Part shown: one piece after another, positions 33,475 through 43,900 of the stretch
How the letters are laid out: every line of letters starts with the position of its first letter
How positions within the stretch are numbered: the stretch's first letter is position 1
Made by a program: the position numbers and the translations under genes
DNA from: Pseudomonadota bacterium
GTDB lineage: Bacteria > Pseudomonadota > Gammaproteobacteria > Steroidobacterales > Steroidobacteraceae
Assembly: GCA_025355105.1 (NCBI GenBank)
Contig: JANYAE010000058.1
Coordinates: 1 to 64,000 of the forward strand
Direction: 5' to 3'
Length of the DNA: 64,000 bases
Notes under the pieces: generated by a model
Seen by the model: only the letters and a program-made list of their open reading frames with translations
Database searches by the model: none
What the model was told of the DNA's origin: nothing

Positions 33475-34809
33475 CTACTCGCCGGCGATCGTCATCTCAT
33501 CGACCAGCATCGAACCGACGCGGATCGAGCCGCGCTCGTCGATATCGCGCCCGACCGCGACCAGACGCGCGAACATGTCCTTGAGGTTGCCGGCGATCGT
33601 GATCTCGTGCACCGGGTACGCAAGCTCACCGCCCTCCACCCAGAAGCCCGCGGCACCGCGTGAGTAGTCGCCGGTGACGCCGTTGACGCCCTGGCCCATG
33701 AGCTCGGTCACGACCAGGCCGCGGCCCATGCGGCGCAGCAACCCGCCGAAGTCCTCGGCGCCCGGATGCACGTTCAGGTTGTGCACGCCGCCGGCGTTGC
33801 CGGTCGTCTTGAGCCCGAGCTTGCGGGCCGCGTAGGTGTTGAGCACGTAGCCCTGCAGCACGCCGCCGGCCACCAGCTCGCGGTCGCGCGTCGCGCAGCC
33901 CTCACCGTCGAACGGCGCGCTGCCGAGCGCGCGCGGCAGGTGCGGGCGCTCCGAGATGCCGAAAAACGACGGGAACACCTGCGTCCCGGCGGCATCGAGC
34001 AGGAAGGTGCTCTTGCGGTACTGCGCGCCGCCGCGCACCGCGGCGATGAAGTGGCCGACCAAGCCTCGCGCGAGCTCCGGAGCGAACAGCACCGGTGCGC
34101 GCGTGGTCGGGATGCGCCGCGCGCCGAGGCGCCGCACGGTGCGTTCGGCGGCCTGCCGGCCGACGGCCTCGACGTCCTCGAGCGTGCGCCAGTCGCGCGA
34201 CGCGGTGTACCAGTAGTCGCGCTCCTGCTGCTCGCCCTGCTGGCCCATCACGACGCAGCTGACGCTGTAGTACGTCGACGGGAAGCCGCCGAGGAAGCCG
34301 AGCGAGTTGCCGTAGACGCGCAGCGAACGATGGCTGCCGACGCTCGCGCCCTCGGAGTTCGTGACGCGCGGATCAAGCGCGAGCGCGGCCGCCTCGCAGC
34401 GCTTGGCGATCTCGATGCCGGCCTCGGCCTCGAGGTCCCACGGATGCGAGAGGTTGAGGTCCGGCACATCGCGCGCCAGCGTGTCGGGATCGGGCAACCC
34501 CGCGCACTCATCCTCGGCCGTGAAGCGGGCGATCGAGACGGCCTTGCGCACGGTGTCGGCGATCGCCGCCCACGACAGGTCGCCGGTGGTCGCCGTGCCC
34601 TTGCGCCGGCCGACGTAGGCGGTGATGCCCATGCCGCGGTCGCGCTGGTACTCCAGCGTTTCGACCTCGCCGAGCCGGACGCCGATCGACAGCCCGGTGT
34701 CGACGCTGACGCCGACGTCGGCCTCGGTGGCACCGGCGGCACGCGCCTCCGCGAGCGACTGCTCGACGAGGGCGGCGAGATCGGCGTGCGCGAGAGCGGG
34801 CGTCTGCAT
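33475..34809 (-). CDS. pmbA: Metalloprotease PmbA (TldE)
   Basis: This 444-residue protein is the PmbA/TldE half of the TldD-TldE protease. It shows the family segments ATEADVGVSVDTGLSIGVR, GITAYVGRRKGTATTGDLSW, GVNGVTGDYSRGAAGFWVEG and YPVHEITIAGNLKDMF. PmbA lacks the HEXXH zinc motif carried by the partner TldD. The complex degrades unfolded peptides such as CcdA and matures some peptide antibiotics. tldD lies 3.9 kb away at 38661-40130. It is divergent from yjgA, the common arrangement. Confidence 0.95.
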   Translation of the reverse strand: MQTPALAHADLAALVEQSLAEARAAGATEADVGVSVDTGLSIGVRLGEVETLEYQRDRGMGITAYVGRRKGTATTGDLSWAAIADTVRKAVSIARFTAEDECAGLPDPDTLARDVPDLNLSHPWDLEAEAGIEIAKRCEAAALALDPRVTNSEGASVGSHRSLRVYGNSLGFLGGFPSTYYSVSCVVMGQQGEQQERDYWYTASRDWRTLEDVEAVGRQAAERTVRRLGARRIPTTRAPVLFAPELARGLVGHFIAAVRGGAQYRKSTFLLDAAGTQVFPSFFGISERPHLPRALGSAPFDGEGCATRDRELVAGGVLQGYVLNTYAARKLGLKTTGNAGGVHNLNVHPGAEDFGGLLRRMGRGLVVTELMGQGVNGVTGDYSRGAAGFWVEGGELAYPVHEITIAGNLKDMFARLVAVGRDIDERGSIRVGSMLVDEMTIAGE

Positions 34810-34858
34810 GGGGCTCCGGGAGCGGGAATCGGGCCGTCATTCTAGGCTAGGATGGGCC

Positions 34859-35383
34859 ATGGCGGAGCGCGACGAAGACCCCGGGCCAATCGAGCCTCCC
34901 AGCAAGAGCCAGCGCAAGCGGGACGCCGAGGACCTCAAGGACCTGGGCGACGAGCTGGTGGCGCTGCCAGCGGCCGACCTCGAGGCGCTGCCGCTCGCGG
35001 AGAAGCTGCGCGACGCGATCGACCTCGCCCGGCGCATCACCGCCCACGGCGCCGCCGCCCGGCAGCGGCAGCTGATCGGCAAGATCCTGCGCAAGGTGGA
35101 CGTCGACGAGATCCGGGCGGCGCTGGCCTCGCGTGCCCTCGAGATCCGATTCGAGGCCCGCGAATTCCACCGCATCGAGGGCTGGCGCGACCGGCTGCTG
35201 GCCGAGGGCGAGACGGCGGTGGCGGCGCTCACCGCCGCGGTCCCCGAGCTCGACGCCGGCCGGCTGCGGGCGCTGCTCGCCCAGGCCCGCGCCGAGGCCG
35301 CGGCCGGTCGGCCGCCAGCGGCGGCGCGCGAGCTGTTCCGCTACCTGCGCGGCGCGCTCGCCGCAGAAGCGCCGAGCGCGTAA
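34859..35383 (+). CDS. yjgA: Ribosome-associated protein YjgA/DarP (DUF615)
   Basis: This 174-residue basic helical protein begins with the family signature PPSKSQRKRDAEDLKDLGDE and continues with ALPLAEKLRDAIDLARRITA, RQRQLIGKILRKVD and FHRIEGWRDRLLAEG. YjgA (DarP) associates with the 50S subunit and assists late large-subunit maturation. The ATG at 34859 is supported by AGGA upstream. The gene is divergent from pmbA and nine bases upstream of purE. Confidence 0.94.
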   Translation: MAERDEDPGPIEPPSKSQRKRDAEDLKDLGDELVALPAADLEALPLAEKLRDAIDLARRITAHGAAARQRQLIGKILRKVDVDEIRAALASRALEIRFEAREFHRIEGWRDRLLAEGETAVAALTAAVPELDAGRLRALLAQARAEAAAGRPPAAARELFRYLRGALAAEAPSA

Positions 35384-35392
35384 AATCCGTCT

Positions 35393-35893
35393 ATGAAGCC
35401 CCTCGTTGGAATCATCATGGGCTCGTCTTCCGACTGGGAGACGATGCAGTCCGCGGCCGACACGCTGACCCAGCTCGGCGTCCCGCACGAGGTGCGGGTG
35501 GTCTCCGCCCACCGCACGCCGGACCTGTTGTTCGAGTACGCCGCCGCCGCCAAGGGCCGCGGCCTCGAGGTCATCATCGCCGGTGCCGGCGGCGCCGCCC
35601 ACCTGCCGGGTATGACCGCCGCCAAGACCTCGCTGCCGGTGCTCGGCGTGCCGGTGCAGTCAAAGACCTTGTCAGGGCTCGACTCGCTGCTGTCGATCGC
35701 GCAGATGCCGGCGGGCATCCCGGTCGGCACGCTCGCAATCGGCCCCGCCGGGGCGACCAACGCGGCATTGCTGGCCGCCGCGATCCTCGCCAACAAGCAC
35801 GCCGCGATCGGCAGCGCGCTCGAGCGCTTTCGCGCCGCGCAGACCGAGAAGGTGCTGGCGAAGCCGGACCCCCGAGCGGGCGCGACCACGTGA
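35393..35893 (+). CDS. purE: 5-(carboxyamino)imidazole ribonucleotide mutase
   Basis: This 166-residue enzyme converts N5-CAIR to CAIR in purine synthesis. Class I PurE motifs are [31 protein letters not shown] (with the catalytic histidine), [19 protein letters not shown] and [20 protein letters not shown]. No Shine-Dalgarno is seen; TAAAAT, six bases upstream of the ATG and overlapping the yjgA stop, could be a -10 box. The stop overlaps the purK GTG start (GTGA). Confidence 0.98.
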   Translation: MKPLVGIIMGSSSDWETMQSAADTLTQLGVPHEVRVVSAHRTPDLLFEYAAAAKGRGLEVIIAGAGGAAHLPGMTAAKTSLPVLGVPVQSKTLSGLDSLLSIAQMPAGIPVGTLAIGPAGATNAALLAAAILANKHAAIGSALERFRAAQTEKVLAKPDPRAGATT

Positions 35894-36972
35894 AGGTCGC
35901 GGTCATCGGCGCGGGCCAGCTCGGTCGGATGCTGGCCCTCGCGGGCTATCCGCTCGGTCTCAGCTTCGAGTTCTACGACCGCACCGCGGACACGCCGGGT
36001 GGCCAGGTCGGGCCGATCGTCAGCGGCGAGTTCGACGACCTCGCGCGCCTCGAGCAGCTCGCGCGACGGGCCGACGTCGTGACCTTCGACTGGGAGAACG
36101 TCCCGGTCAGCTCGCTCGAGCCGCTCGTCCGGCACGCCCCGGTCTACCCGCAGCCGGCCGCGCTCGCGGTGGCGCAGGACCGGCTGCTCGAGAAGACTCT
36201 GTTCCGCGACCTCGGCATTCCGACGCCGCCGTTCGCCCCGGTGGACCTGCGCCAGGATCTCGAGGCGGCCGTGACGCGCATCGGCCTGCCGGGCATCCTG
36301 AAGACGCGCCGCTTCGGCTACGACGGCAAGGGCCAGGCGCGCATCCGGACCCGCGCCGACATCGCGACCGCGTGGACGGCGCTCGGCGGCGAGCCGCTGA
36401 TCTACGAGGGTTTCGTGCGCTTCAGCCGCGAGTTGTCGCTGATCGGCGCGCGCAGCAGCCGCGGCGAGGTCGCCTTCTACCCGCTCGCCGACAACGTCCA
36501 CGCGCACGGCATCCTGTCGGTGACGCGCGCGCCGGTGAGGAGCGCGCCGCTGCAGCGCGCCGCGCAGCGCCACATGCGCGCGATCCTCGATCACTTCGGC
36601 TACGTCGGCGTGCTGGCGATCGAGTTCTTCGTCGAGCGCGGCCGCCTGGTCGCCAACGAGATGGCGCCGCGCGTGCACAACTCCGGCCACTGGACCATCG
36701 AGGGCGCTGAGACCAGCCAGTTCGAGAACCACCTGCGGGCGATCCTCGGCCTGCCGCTCGGCTCGACCGCGGCACGCGGCTATGCGGCGATGCAGAACTT
36801 CGTCGGTCGCCTGCCGGCGCGGGCCGCCGCGCTTGCGGTGCCGGGCCTGCACCTGCACGACTACAGCAAGCGCGAGGCCCGGCCCGGCCGCAAGCTCGGC
36901 CACGCCACCGTCGTCGCCGGTTCGGCACGCGCCCGCGAGGCGGCGCTGCGACGCCTGCAGCGGCTGCGCTGA
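35890..36972 (+). CDS. purK: 5-(carboxyamino)imidazole ribonucleotide synthase
   Basis: This 360-residue ATP-grasp enzyme makes N5-CAIR from AIR, bicarbonate and ATP, feeding PurE. Motifs are [52 protein letters not shown] (ATP-binding), [20 protein letters not shown] and [20 protein letters not shown]. The GTG start at 35890 overlaps the purE stop, and the ORF track buries it in a longer shadow frame. Confidence 0.97.
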   Translation: MKVAVIGAGQLGRMLALAGYPLGLSFEFYDRTADTPGGQVGPIVSGEFDDLARLEQLARRADVVTFDWENVPVSSLEPLVRHAPVYPQPAALAVAQDRLLEKTLFRDLGIPTPPFAPVDLRQDLEAAVTRIGLPGILKTRRFGYDGKGQARIRTRADIATAWTALGGEPLIYEGFVRFSRELSLIGARSSRGEVAFYPLADNVHAHGILSVTRAPVRSAPLQRAAQRHMRAILDHFGYVGVLAIEFFVERGRLVANEMAPRVHNSGHWTIEGAETSQFENHLRAILGLPLGSTAARGYAAMQNFVGRLPARAAALAVPGLHLHDYSKREARPGRKLGHATVVAGSARAREAALRRLQRLR

Positions 36973-37016
36973 TCGCCGGCCTGCCGCCGGCCGCGCGCAC
37001 CCTGCCGGGCCCGACT

Positions 37017-37045
37017 TTGGCGGTATTTTGACGGTACCGTATAGT
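37017..37045 (+). promoter_or_regulatory. Predicted promoter of the ATPase-FHA gene
   Basis: TTGGCG (37017-37022) and TATAGT (37040-37045) are 17 bases apart, 46 bases before the start codon at 37091. A nearer TTGACG at 37028 is too close to the -10 to work with it. Confidence 0.5.
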
Positions 37046-37090
37046 GGGCTGTCGTTGGCCAGCGGACCGGCAACTCAGGCACCCCAGTCG

Positions 37091-38371
37091 ATGTATCTCG
37101 ACCTGTTCCGACTGAAGGAGCTCCCGTTCCGGCTGAGTCCGGACCCGCAGTTCCTGTACCTGTCCAAGCACCATGCGCGCGCCAAGGCGTACATGGAATC
37201 GACCATCTGGTTCACCGACGGCTTCGTCGTGATCACCGGCGAGATCGGTGCGGGCAAGACCACCCTGATCGAGAGCTTCCTGCGCGAACTCGACAAGGAC
37301 GTGGTGGTCGCGCAGATCAACCAGACGCAGATCAGCCCGCTCGGCTTCCTGCAGGGGCTGCTGGTGCAGTTCGGATTCTCGCCGTTCAAGATGAACAAGG
37401 CGGAGCTGCTCGCGACCATCAACAGCTTCCTGGTCGAGCAGTACGCCGCCGGCCGCAAGGTGGTGCTGGTGATCGACGAGGCTCAGAACCTGTCCAGCCG
37501 GGTGCTCGAGGAGGTGCGGCTGCTGTCCGGCGTCGAGACGACCAAGGACAAGACGCTGCGGATCATCCTCGCCGGCCAGCCGGAGCTCAACGACAAGCTT
37601 GACTCGCCCGAGATGGTCCAGCTCGCGCAGCGCATCCGGCTGCGCTTCCACCTGACGCCGCTGTCGCGCGAGGACTGCAGCGCCTACATCCTGCACCGCC
37701 TCGAGATCGCCGGCGCCGGCGGCCGGTCGATCTTCAGCGAGAGCGCGCTCGGGCTGGTGCACCGCTACACGGGCGGCGTGCCGCGGCTCATCAACACCCT
37801 GTCCGACACTTCGATGATGAGCGCCTTCGCCATCGACAAGGACACCGTCGACGAGGCCGAGGTCAAGGCGGCGGTCGATGAACTGCAGTGGGTGGAGTAC
37901 GCGGCCCGTACCAACCGCATGCAGCGCGCCGAGATGGTGGTGCCGGTGCTGCGCCACATCTCGCCCGACACCGTGCTCGGGCGGATCTACGTGGCGACCG
38001 ACGGCCGCACCGTGGCCGAGAAGGAGCTGAAGCTCGGACGCCTGCTGGTCGGGCGCACCTCCGAGAACGACCTGCAGATCGACTCGAAGTACGTCAGCCG
38101 CCACCACTGCCAGATCACGGTGACGCTCGAGGGCACGGTGGTCGAGGACCTCAACAGCACCAACGGCCTCGTCTGCCGCGGCAAGCGCGTGCGCCGGCAG
38201 CTGCTCAAGGACGGCGACGTGATCGTCATCGGCCAGCACACGCTGAGCTACGTCGACGAGCGCCCGAACACGCCGCGCGGGCCCACCGACACCGGCAGCG
38301 GCGACACCAACGCCACGGGCTCCCACGAGATGCTGAGCGCGAACCCGGAGTCCGGTTCAGGCCCGCACTGA
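37091..38371 (+). CDS. ExeA/GspA-like AAA ATPase fused to an FHA domain
   Basis: This 426-residue protein has an N-terminal AAA ATPase (residues about 1-270) of the ExeA/GspA/TniB type: MYLDLFRLKELPFRLSPDPQ start, Walker A GEIGAGKTT (50-58) and Walker B VVLVIDEAQNL (124-134). The C-terminus is a canonical FHA domain (about 300-388) with GRTSENDLQI, SRHHC and LNSTNG, which reads phosphothreonine. Where GspA normally has a membrane segment and peptidoglycan-binding domain, this protein has FHA, so it is probably cytosolic and tied to Ser/Thr phosphorylation. It stands alone with its own promoter; the partner is unknown. Confidence 0.88.
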   Translation: MYLDLFRLKELPFRLSPDPQFLYLSKHHARAKAYMESTIWFTDGFVVITGEIGAGKTTLIESFLRELDKDVVVAQINQTQISPLGFLQGLLVQFGFSPFKMNKAELLATINSFLVEQYAAGRKVVLVIDEAQNLSSRVLEEVRLLSGVETTKDKTLRIILAGQPELNDKLDSPEMVQLAQRIRLRFHLTPLSREDCSAYILHRLEIAGAGGRSIFSESALGLVHRYTGGVPRLINTLSDTSMMSAFAIDKDTVDEAEVKAAVDELQWVEYAARTNRMQRAEMVVPVLRHISPDTVLGRIYVATDGRTVAEKELKLGRLLVGRTSENDLQIDSKYVSRHHCQITVTLEGTVVEDLNSTNGLVCRGKRVRRQLLKDGDVIVIGQHTLSYVDERPNTPRGPTDTGSGDTNATGSHEMLSANPESGSGPH

Positions 38372-38388
38372 GCAGGCGGCGGCGAGGG

Positions 38389-38610
38389 CTACTCGTCGAG
38401 CGGGCGGTGGTCGTAGCGCGCCGCGTCGTCGCGGTAGGAGCGGCGCCTCAGGATCAGCACGGCACCGCCGACGATGCCGATCACCCCGGCGGCGAAGGCC
38501 GCGTTGCTCCAGGCTGATGCCCGACCGGCGTAGGACGCGAGGCCGGCGCCGAGGCCCGCGGCGAGGTAGGCGTACGGCAGCGCTTCGTAGAGGCCGCGCG
38601 GCAGGTGCAT
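38389..38610 (-). CDS. Small two-helix membrane protein
   Basis: I do not recognise this 73-residue protein. It has two hydrophobic stretches (about residues 12-27 and 36-54: FAAGVIGIVGGAVLILRRR) and a charged C-terminus (SYRDDAARYDHRPLDE). The ATG at 38610 starts MHLPRGLYEALPYAYLAAGL. It lies 50 bases after the tldD stop on the same strand, and converges with the ATPase-FHA gene. The longer ORF in this frame is a tldD shadow. Confidence 0.6.
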   Translation of the reverse strand: MHLPRGLYEALPYAYLAAGLGAGLASYAGRASAWSNAAFAAGVIGIVGGAVLILRRRSYRDDAARYDHRPLDE

Positions 38611-38660
38611 CAGCGGATCTCCCAGGCGCGCGCCGCGGCCGGCGCGTCGCCGACACGGTG

Positions 38661-40130
38661 TCAGCCGGTGCCGCCGACTGTCAACCCTTCGACCTTCATG
38701 GTCGGCTGGCCGACTCCGACCGGGATGGTCTGGCCCTCCTTGCCGCAGTTGCCGACGCCGGCGTCGAGCTTCAGGTCGTTGCCGAGCATCGACACGCGCT
38801 GCAGCACCTCCGGGCCGGAGCCGATCAGCGAGGCGCCCTTCACCGGCCGGGTCACCCGGCCGTCCTCGATCAGGTAGGCCTCGCTGGTCGAGAACACGAA
38901 CTTGCCGCTGGTCGTGTCGACCTGACCGCCGCCGAAGTTGACGGCGTAGAGGCCCTTCTTGACCGAGCGGATGATCTCCTCCGGATCGTGCGGCCCGGCG
39001 AGCATGTAGGTATTGGTCATGCGCGGCAGCGTGCTGTGCGCAAACGACTCGCGGCGGCCGTTGCCGGTCGGCGCCATGCCCATCAGCCGCGCGTTCAGCC
39101 GGTCCTGCATGTAGCCCTTGAGCACGCCGTTCTCGATGAGCGTCGTGCAACGCGTCGGCGTGCCCTCGTCGTCGATGTTGAGCGAGCCGCGGCGCCGGGC
39201 GAGGGTGCCGTCGTCGACCACCGTGCAGAGCGCGCTTGCGACCGTCTCACCCATGCGCCCGGAGAATGCCGACGTGCCCTTGCGGTTGAAGTCCCCTTCC
39301 AGCGGGTGGCCGACCGCCTCGTGCAGCATGACGCCCGGCCAGCCGCCGGCGAGCACCACGGTCATCGTCCCGGCCGGCGTCGGCACCGCCTCGAGGTTGA
39401 CGCTCGCCGCGTGCACGGCCTGGCGCGGCAGGTCGTGCACCGCGGGATTGGCAAGCAGTTCGGCCATCGTGTAGCGGCCGCCCATGCCGACGTAGCCCTG
39501 CTCGCGCCGGCCGCCGTCCTCCATGATCACGCTGACGTTGACCCGCACCAGCGGCCGCACGTCGGCGGCCAGCGTGCCGTTCGAATTCAGGATCAGGATC
39601 ACCTCGTGGATGCCCGACAGGCTCGCCATCACCTGCTTGACGCGCGGATCGAGACGCCGCGCCTCGCGGTCGAGCACTCCGAGGAACGCCACCTTGTCCG
39701 CGTCGGCCACGGTGACGATCGGGTCGGCCGGTAGGTAGAGCTTGTGGCCGGTGATCGCGCTGCCGGCACGGATACCGGGGCCGCCGGGGGCCGTGCCGCC
39801 GGTGCGGGCGATCGCGCGTGCCGCGCGCGCCGCCTCCTCGAGCGCCGGTCGCGAGACCTCGTCCGAGTAGGCAAAGCCGGTCCGCTCACCGGAGATCGCG
39901 CGCACGCCGACGCCCTGATCGATGCTGTGGCTGCCTTCCTTGACGATGCCGTCCTCGAGCGCCCAGGACTCGTCGCGCGCCAGCTGGAAGTAGAACTCGG
40001 CCTCGTCGAGCGTGTGGCTGTGCATCGAGCCGAGCACGCGCTCGAGGCTGGCCAGATCCAGTCCCGAGGGCTCGAGGATGCAGGCGAGCGCGATGTCGAG
40101 CGGGTCGTCGGTCTTGAGCACGGCGGCCAT
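38661..40130 (-). CDS. tldD: Metalloprotease TldD
   Basis: This 489-residue protein is the catalytic half of the TldD-PmbA protease. The zinc motif HEXXH is seen in [16 protein letters not shown]. Other family segments are [12 protein letters not shown]-like [50 protein letters not shown] and [20 protein letters not shown]. It starts at 40130 with AGGAG eight bases upstream. It lies directly downstream of the nitrilase gene, 10 bases apart. Confidence 0.96.
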   Translation of the reverse strand: MAAVLKTDDPLDIALACILEPSGLDLASLERVLGSMHSHTLDEAEFYFQLARDESWALEDGIVKEGSHSIDQGVGVRAISGERTGFAYSDEVSRPALEEAARAARAIARTGGTAPGGPGIRAGSAITGHKLYLPADPIVTVADADKVAFLGVLDREARRLDPRVKQVMASLSGIHEVILILNSNGTLAADVRPLVRVNVSVIMEDGGRREQGYVGMGGRYTMAELLANPAVHDLPRQAVHAASVNLEAVPTPAGTMTVVLAGGWPGVMLHEAVGHPLEGDFNRKGTSAFSGRMGETVASALCTVVDDGTLARRRGSLNIDDEGTPTRCTTLIENGVLKGYMQDRLNARLMGMAPTGNGRRESFAHSTLPRMTNTYMLAGPHDPEEIIRSVKKGLYAVNFGGGQVDTTSGKFVFSTSEAYLIEDGRVTRPVKGASLIGSGPEVLQRVSMLGNDLKLDAGVGNCGKEGQTIPVGVGQPTMKVEGLTVGGTG

Positions 40131-40140
40131 GGATCTCCTG

Positions 40141-40962
40141 TCAGCAGCTGAGGACGCGGTTCTGCAGCGCCGGGAACTCGGCCCGCACCCGCCCGAGCGC
40201 CGCGCGGTCAATCACGGCGCTGATGAAGCCTGAGCCACGCGGCAGGCGCGTCAGCACGCGCCCCCAGTAGTCCACGATCAGGCTGTCGCCGTAGGTCTCG
40301 CGGCCGTTCGGGTGCACGCCCGACTGCGCGGCGGCGGCAACGTAGCACAGGTTCTCGACGGCGCGCGCACGCAGCAGCATCTCCCAGTGCGCGCGTCCGG
40401 TCGGCACGGTAAACGCGGCGGGCATCACCAGGATCTCGGCGCCGCCGGCCGACAGCCGGCGGTAGAGCTCCGGGAAGCGCATGTCGTAGCACACCGACAA
40501 GCCGACCCGTCCGGCCGGCGTGTCGACCAGCACCACTTCGCGTCCCGGCGCGACGTGGCTGCTCTCGCGGTAGGTCTCGCCGGGCTTGCCGGGGACGTCG
40601 ACGTCGAACAGGTGGATCTTGTCGTAGCGCGCGACGCACTGCCCGCCGGCGTCGTAGACCAGCAAGCTGTTGGTGACGCGCCCATCGGCCGCCTCGCTCC
40701 TCAGCGGCTGCGTGCCGCCGATGATCCACAGGCCGTGGCGCTGCGCGGCCGCGGCGAGGAAGTCCTGCGTCGGGCCAGTGCCGTAGCGCTCGGCGACGGC
40801 GCGCTTGTCGGCGTCGCGCCGGCCGAGGAAATTGAAGTTCTCCGGCAACAGCACGACGCTCGCGCCGGCGCCGGCAGCCGCCTCGATCAGGCTCCCGGCC
40901 GCGGCCAGGTTGGCCGCGACCTCAGGGCCGGAGGTCATCTGCAGTGCCGCGAGACTCGTCAC
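40141..40962 (-). CDS. Carbon-nitrogen hydrolase (nitrilase superfamily, Nit-like)
   Basis: This 273-residue protein has the full Glu-Lys-Cys triad of the superfamily: the glutamate in [12 protein letters not shown], the lysine in [14 protein letters not shown], and the cysteine in [15 protein letters not shown]. It groups with Nit1/omega-amidase-type proteins that hydrolyse small amides, possibly deaminated glutathione. The GTG at 40962 is preceded by a strong GAGGAGG; the longer ORF is not supported. It lies 11 bases after yhdP, in the yhdP-nit-tldD order common in Gammaproteobacteria. Confidence 0.92.
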   Translation of the reverse strand: MTSLAALQMTSGPEVAANLAAAGSLIEAAAGAGASVVLLPENFNFLGRRDADKRAVAERYGTGPTQDFLAAAAQRHGLWIIGGTQPLRSEAADGRVTNSLLVYDAGGQCVARYDKIHLFDVDVPGKPGETYRESSHVAPGREVVLVDTPAGRVGLSVCYDMRFPELYRRLSAGGAEILVMPAAFTVPTGRAHWEMLLRARAVENLCYVAAAAQSGVHPNGRETYGDSLIVDYWGRVLTRLPRGSGFISAVIDRAALGRVRAEFPALQNRVLSC

Positions 40963-40972
40963 GCTGTCCTCC

Positions 40973-43900
40973 TCATCGCGGTCCGCCCTCGGCCGCCGCA
41001 TTCTCGGCGGCCTCCTTGGCCTGGCTGGCGCCGATGCGCTCCACCTTCGGCTCGTCCCAGCCGCCGGTGATGCGATAGTAGCCGCGCGTGAGGCCCGACA
41101 GCGGCTCTTTGAACACGGTCGAGAACAGCAACAGCGCCGCCCCGACGGCCGGACCCCCGAACACCGCCCCGGCGGCGGCCACCGAGCCGCCGATGTGGCC
41201 GGCGACCTTGGCGGTCTGGTCATAATCGCGGGCCTTGAGCCCGGTCCGGCCGACCACGCCGATCTCGGCTGCCGGTCCCTTCAGCACCAGATTGCTCGTG
41301 TAGGCGTTGCCGTCGCGCAGCTCGAAATCGCCGTGGATCGTATCGAAGGCGAAGCCCTTGTCGGTCAGGTCGCGAAAATCGAGCGTCAGCCGCCGCGGCA
41401 GGGCCGCCACCGACAGCAGCCCGAGCACCCGGCCGGCGCCCGGGTCAACGGCCATGACCTGACCCTGCTCAACCGACAGCTTCACGTGGCCGGCCAGACG
41501 GCCGAAAACCTCGTCGTCGATGCCGCCGCGCCAGTGCAGCTCCGCGGTCGCGTGGCCGGCGTGGCCGGTCAGCGTCGGCGCGAAGCCCCACGCGTTCAGC
41601 GTGTCCAGCAGGTCGGTGCTGTCGAGCGTCAGCGACACCTGGGTCGCCTGACCGTTGCCCGCCAGCGTCCAGCTGCCGCGCCCGGAGGCCTCGAAGGAAT
41701 TGCCCTTCAGCGTCGCGCGATCGAGCTGCAGGCCTTCGGCGGTGCGCGACAGGTGCGCCTCCAGCGAGCCGAAGCGGCGCTTCTGGATCTCGAGGCTCTT
41801 GACGCGGATCGCCATCGCTGGCAGCTGCGTCGGGTCGCTGCGGTCGTCGCTGTCGCCTGCGCTCGCGGTGCGCTCGCCGAGCACGAGCCGTTCCATGTCG
41901 AGCGTCAACGCGTCGCTGCCGGGCAGCTGCCAAGGCACCACGATCTGCCCGCGCGCCGACGGCCCGTCGACCGCGGCGTGCCACGCCTCACCGCGGCCCT
42001 CGAGCGTCAGCGTCACGTCCGGGAACGCGAAGCCGAAGATGCCGAATCGGTCCACCGCGACGGTGCCGCCCTTCAGCACGTCCGAGAGCGCGTGGCTGGT
42101 GCCCTCCGAGAGCTTGACCCGCAGCCAGGCCGACAGGTCGTACTCCTCCATCCGGCCCTCGATCCAGACGCCCGCGGAGTCCTTGAGCTGGGCGCTGCCG
42201 CTGCCCATGTGCAGCGTGCCGCGGGTGAGGTGCCACTCGTCCTCGCGGCGCCACTCGAGCGCGCCGCTGTCGGTGCCGAGCGCCAGCCGCGCGACGATCG
42301 ATGGCGGCCGCGCCAGGTCGCGGCGGCGGAAGGCAGGCGGCAGGCGCGGCGCGTCGGCGGCAAGACCCGGGTCGATCGTCAGGTCAACGCGCAGCGCGCG
42401 CGCCTCGTCGGCGTCCTTGGCCAGCGGCTCCGGCAGGTTGATCTCGAGCCCGGTGAGGCCGGCATCGAGGCGCACCGTGGCCGGCAGGTGACGGATCTCG
42501 ACGTCCTTGATCTGCGGCAGCGCATCGAGCGGCGCGTCCTCGGGCAGCGCTTCGGTGTCCGGCCGCCACTCGAGCCGCGGCAGCCGCGCTTGCAGGCGCC
42601 AGTCGGCGCCGCCGCTCAGCCAGCGGCCGTGGGTGATGCCGAGCAGCGGCTGCAGGCGCGCCGCCGCGGCCCGGCCGCTGCCGTCGATCACCAGCACCCG
42701 GTCGCCGGCGAGCCCGGAGGCGCCGGCGACGGTGCGGGCGCGCAGTTTCAGCGGCCCGTCGAGCACGGTGCCGTTCAGCTGCGGCACGTCGAGCTCGCGG
42801 TCGTGCAGCGCGAAGCGGCCGGCGAGATTCTGGATCTCCTCGTCGAGACCCGGGATGCGTGCCGTCGTTCGCTCGAGCTGACCGTCGACGTTGATCGTGC
42901 GCAGCGCGAACTGGCGGAACGGGAAGTCCAGCGCCACGTGAGCGCTGAACGGCCCGCTACCGGACACTTTCATGAAGAATTCGCCGAGCTTCGGACCGAT
43001 CGGCGAGGACTGCAGGAAGTGCAGCGCATCCTTGACGTCGCCCTCGGCGCGGGCGCGCGCGACGAGCTCGGCGTCGCGGTAGTCGGCGAGCCGCACGACG
43101 GGTTCCCGGACGCTGAGCCCGCCGATCGTCGCGCCGTCGCCCTTGATGCTGAAACCCTCGTTGCGGAACTCCGCTTCGCCGGCGGCGTCCTCGATGTCGG
43201 CGAAATTGTCCTGGTAGTGCAGGCGGATGCCCTCGTACTTGAGGCGCACGCGGAACAGCCCGCCGCCGCCACGGAACGGGAAGCGCGTCACGTCGCCGGC
43301 GAACTCGATGCGTGCCTGCGGCACGTGTCCGGCCAGGAACGCGCGGTCGAGCCACGCCATGGTCTTCGGCGGGATGCTGCGCGCCGGCAGGTACTTGGAG
43401 GCCGCGCGTGCGTCGACGTTGCGCACCTGGAAATCGAGCACGAGGCGCGGTGACTCGTCGGCGTCGGCCGGCAGCCAGAAGCGCGCGTAGCCGCTGGTCG
43501 AGGCATCCGGCGAGCGGCTGCGCACGCCGTCGGCGGCGAAGCGCCAGCCGTCCGGGCGCCACCACCAGTCAACGGTCGCGGCGACGCTGTCCGCGCCGAC
43601 CGGATCCTTGAGCACGGTCGGCAGCGCCAGCGTGAAGCGGTCCGAGCGCAGCTGAACGCGCCCGCTCGTACCGCTCGCGACCAGCTCGCCGTCGAGGCCG
43701 CCGAGCCCCGGCAGCGAGCGCCACGGCCCGAAGCCGAGGCCCGTGAAGCGCAGCCCGCCGTCGATGTGCCACTCGCCGGCGGCGGTGCCGCGCGCCGTCT
43801 TGAGATCGACCAGCGTCAGCGCACCGCGTGGCGCGAAGGCACTGCCGGCCTCGCGCACCGCGCCTTCCGGCAGCAGCGAGACGAGCGCCGCCAGGCCTTC

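Noticed and set aside
37028-37045. TTGACG with TATAGT as a promoter before the ATPase-FHA gene
   Set aside because: Only six bases separate them; TTGGCG 17 bases upstream of the same -10 fits better.
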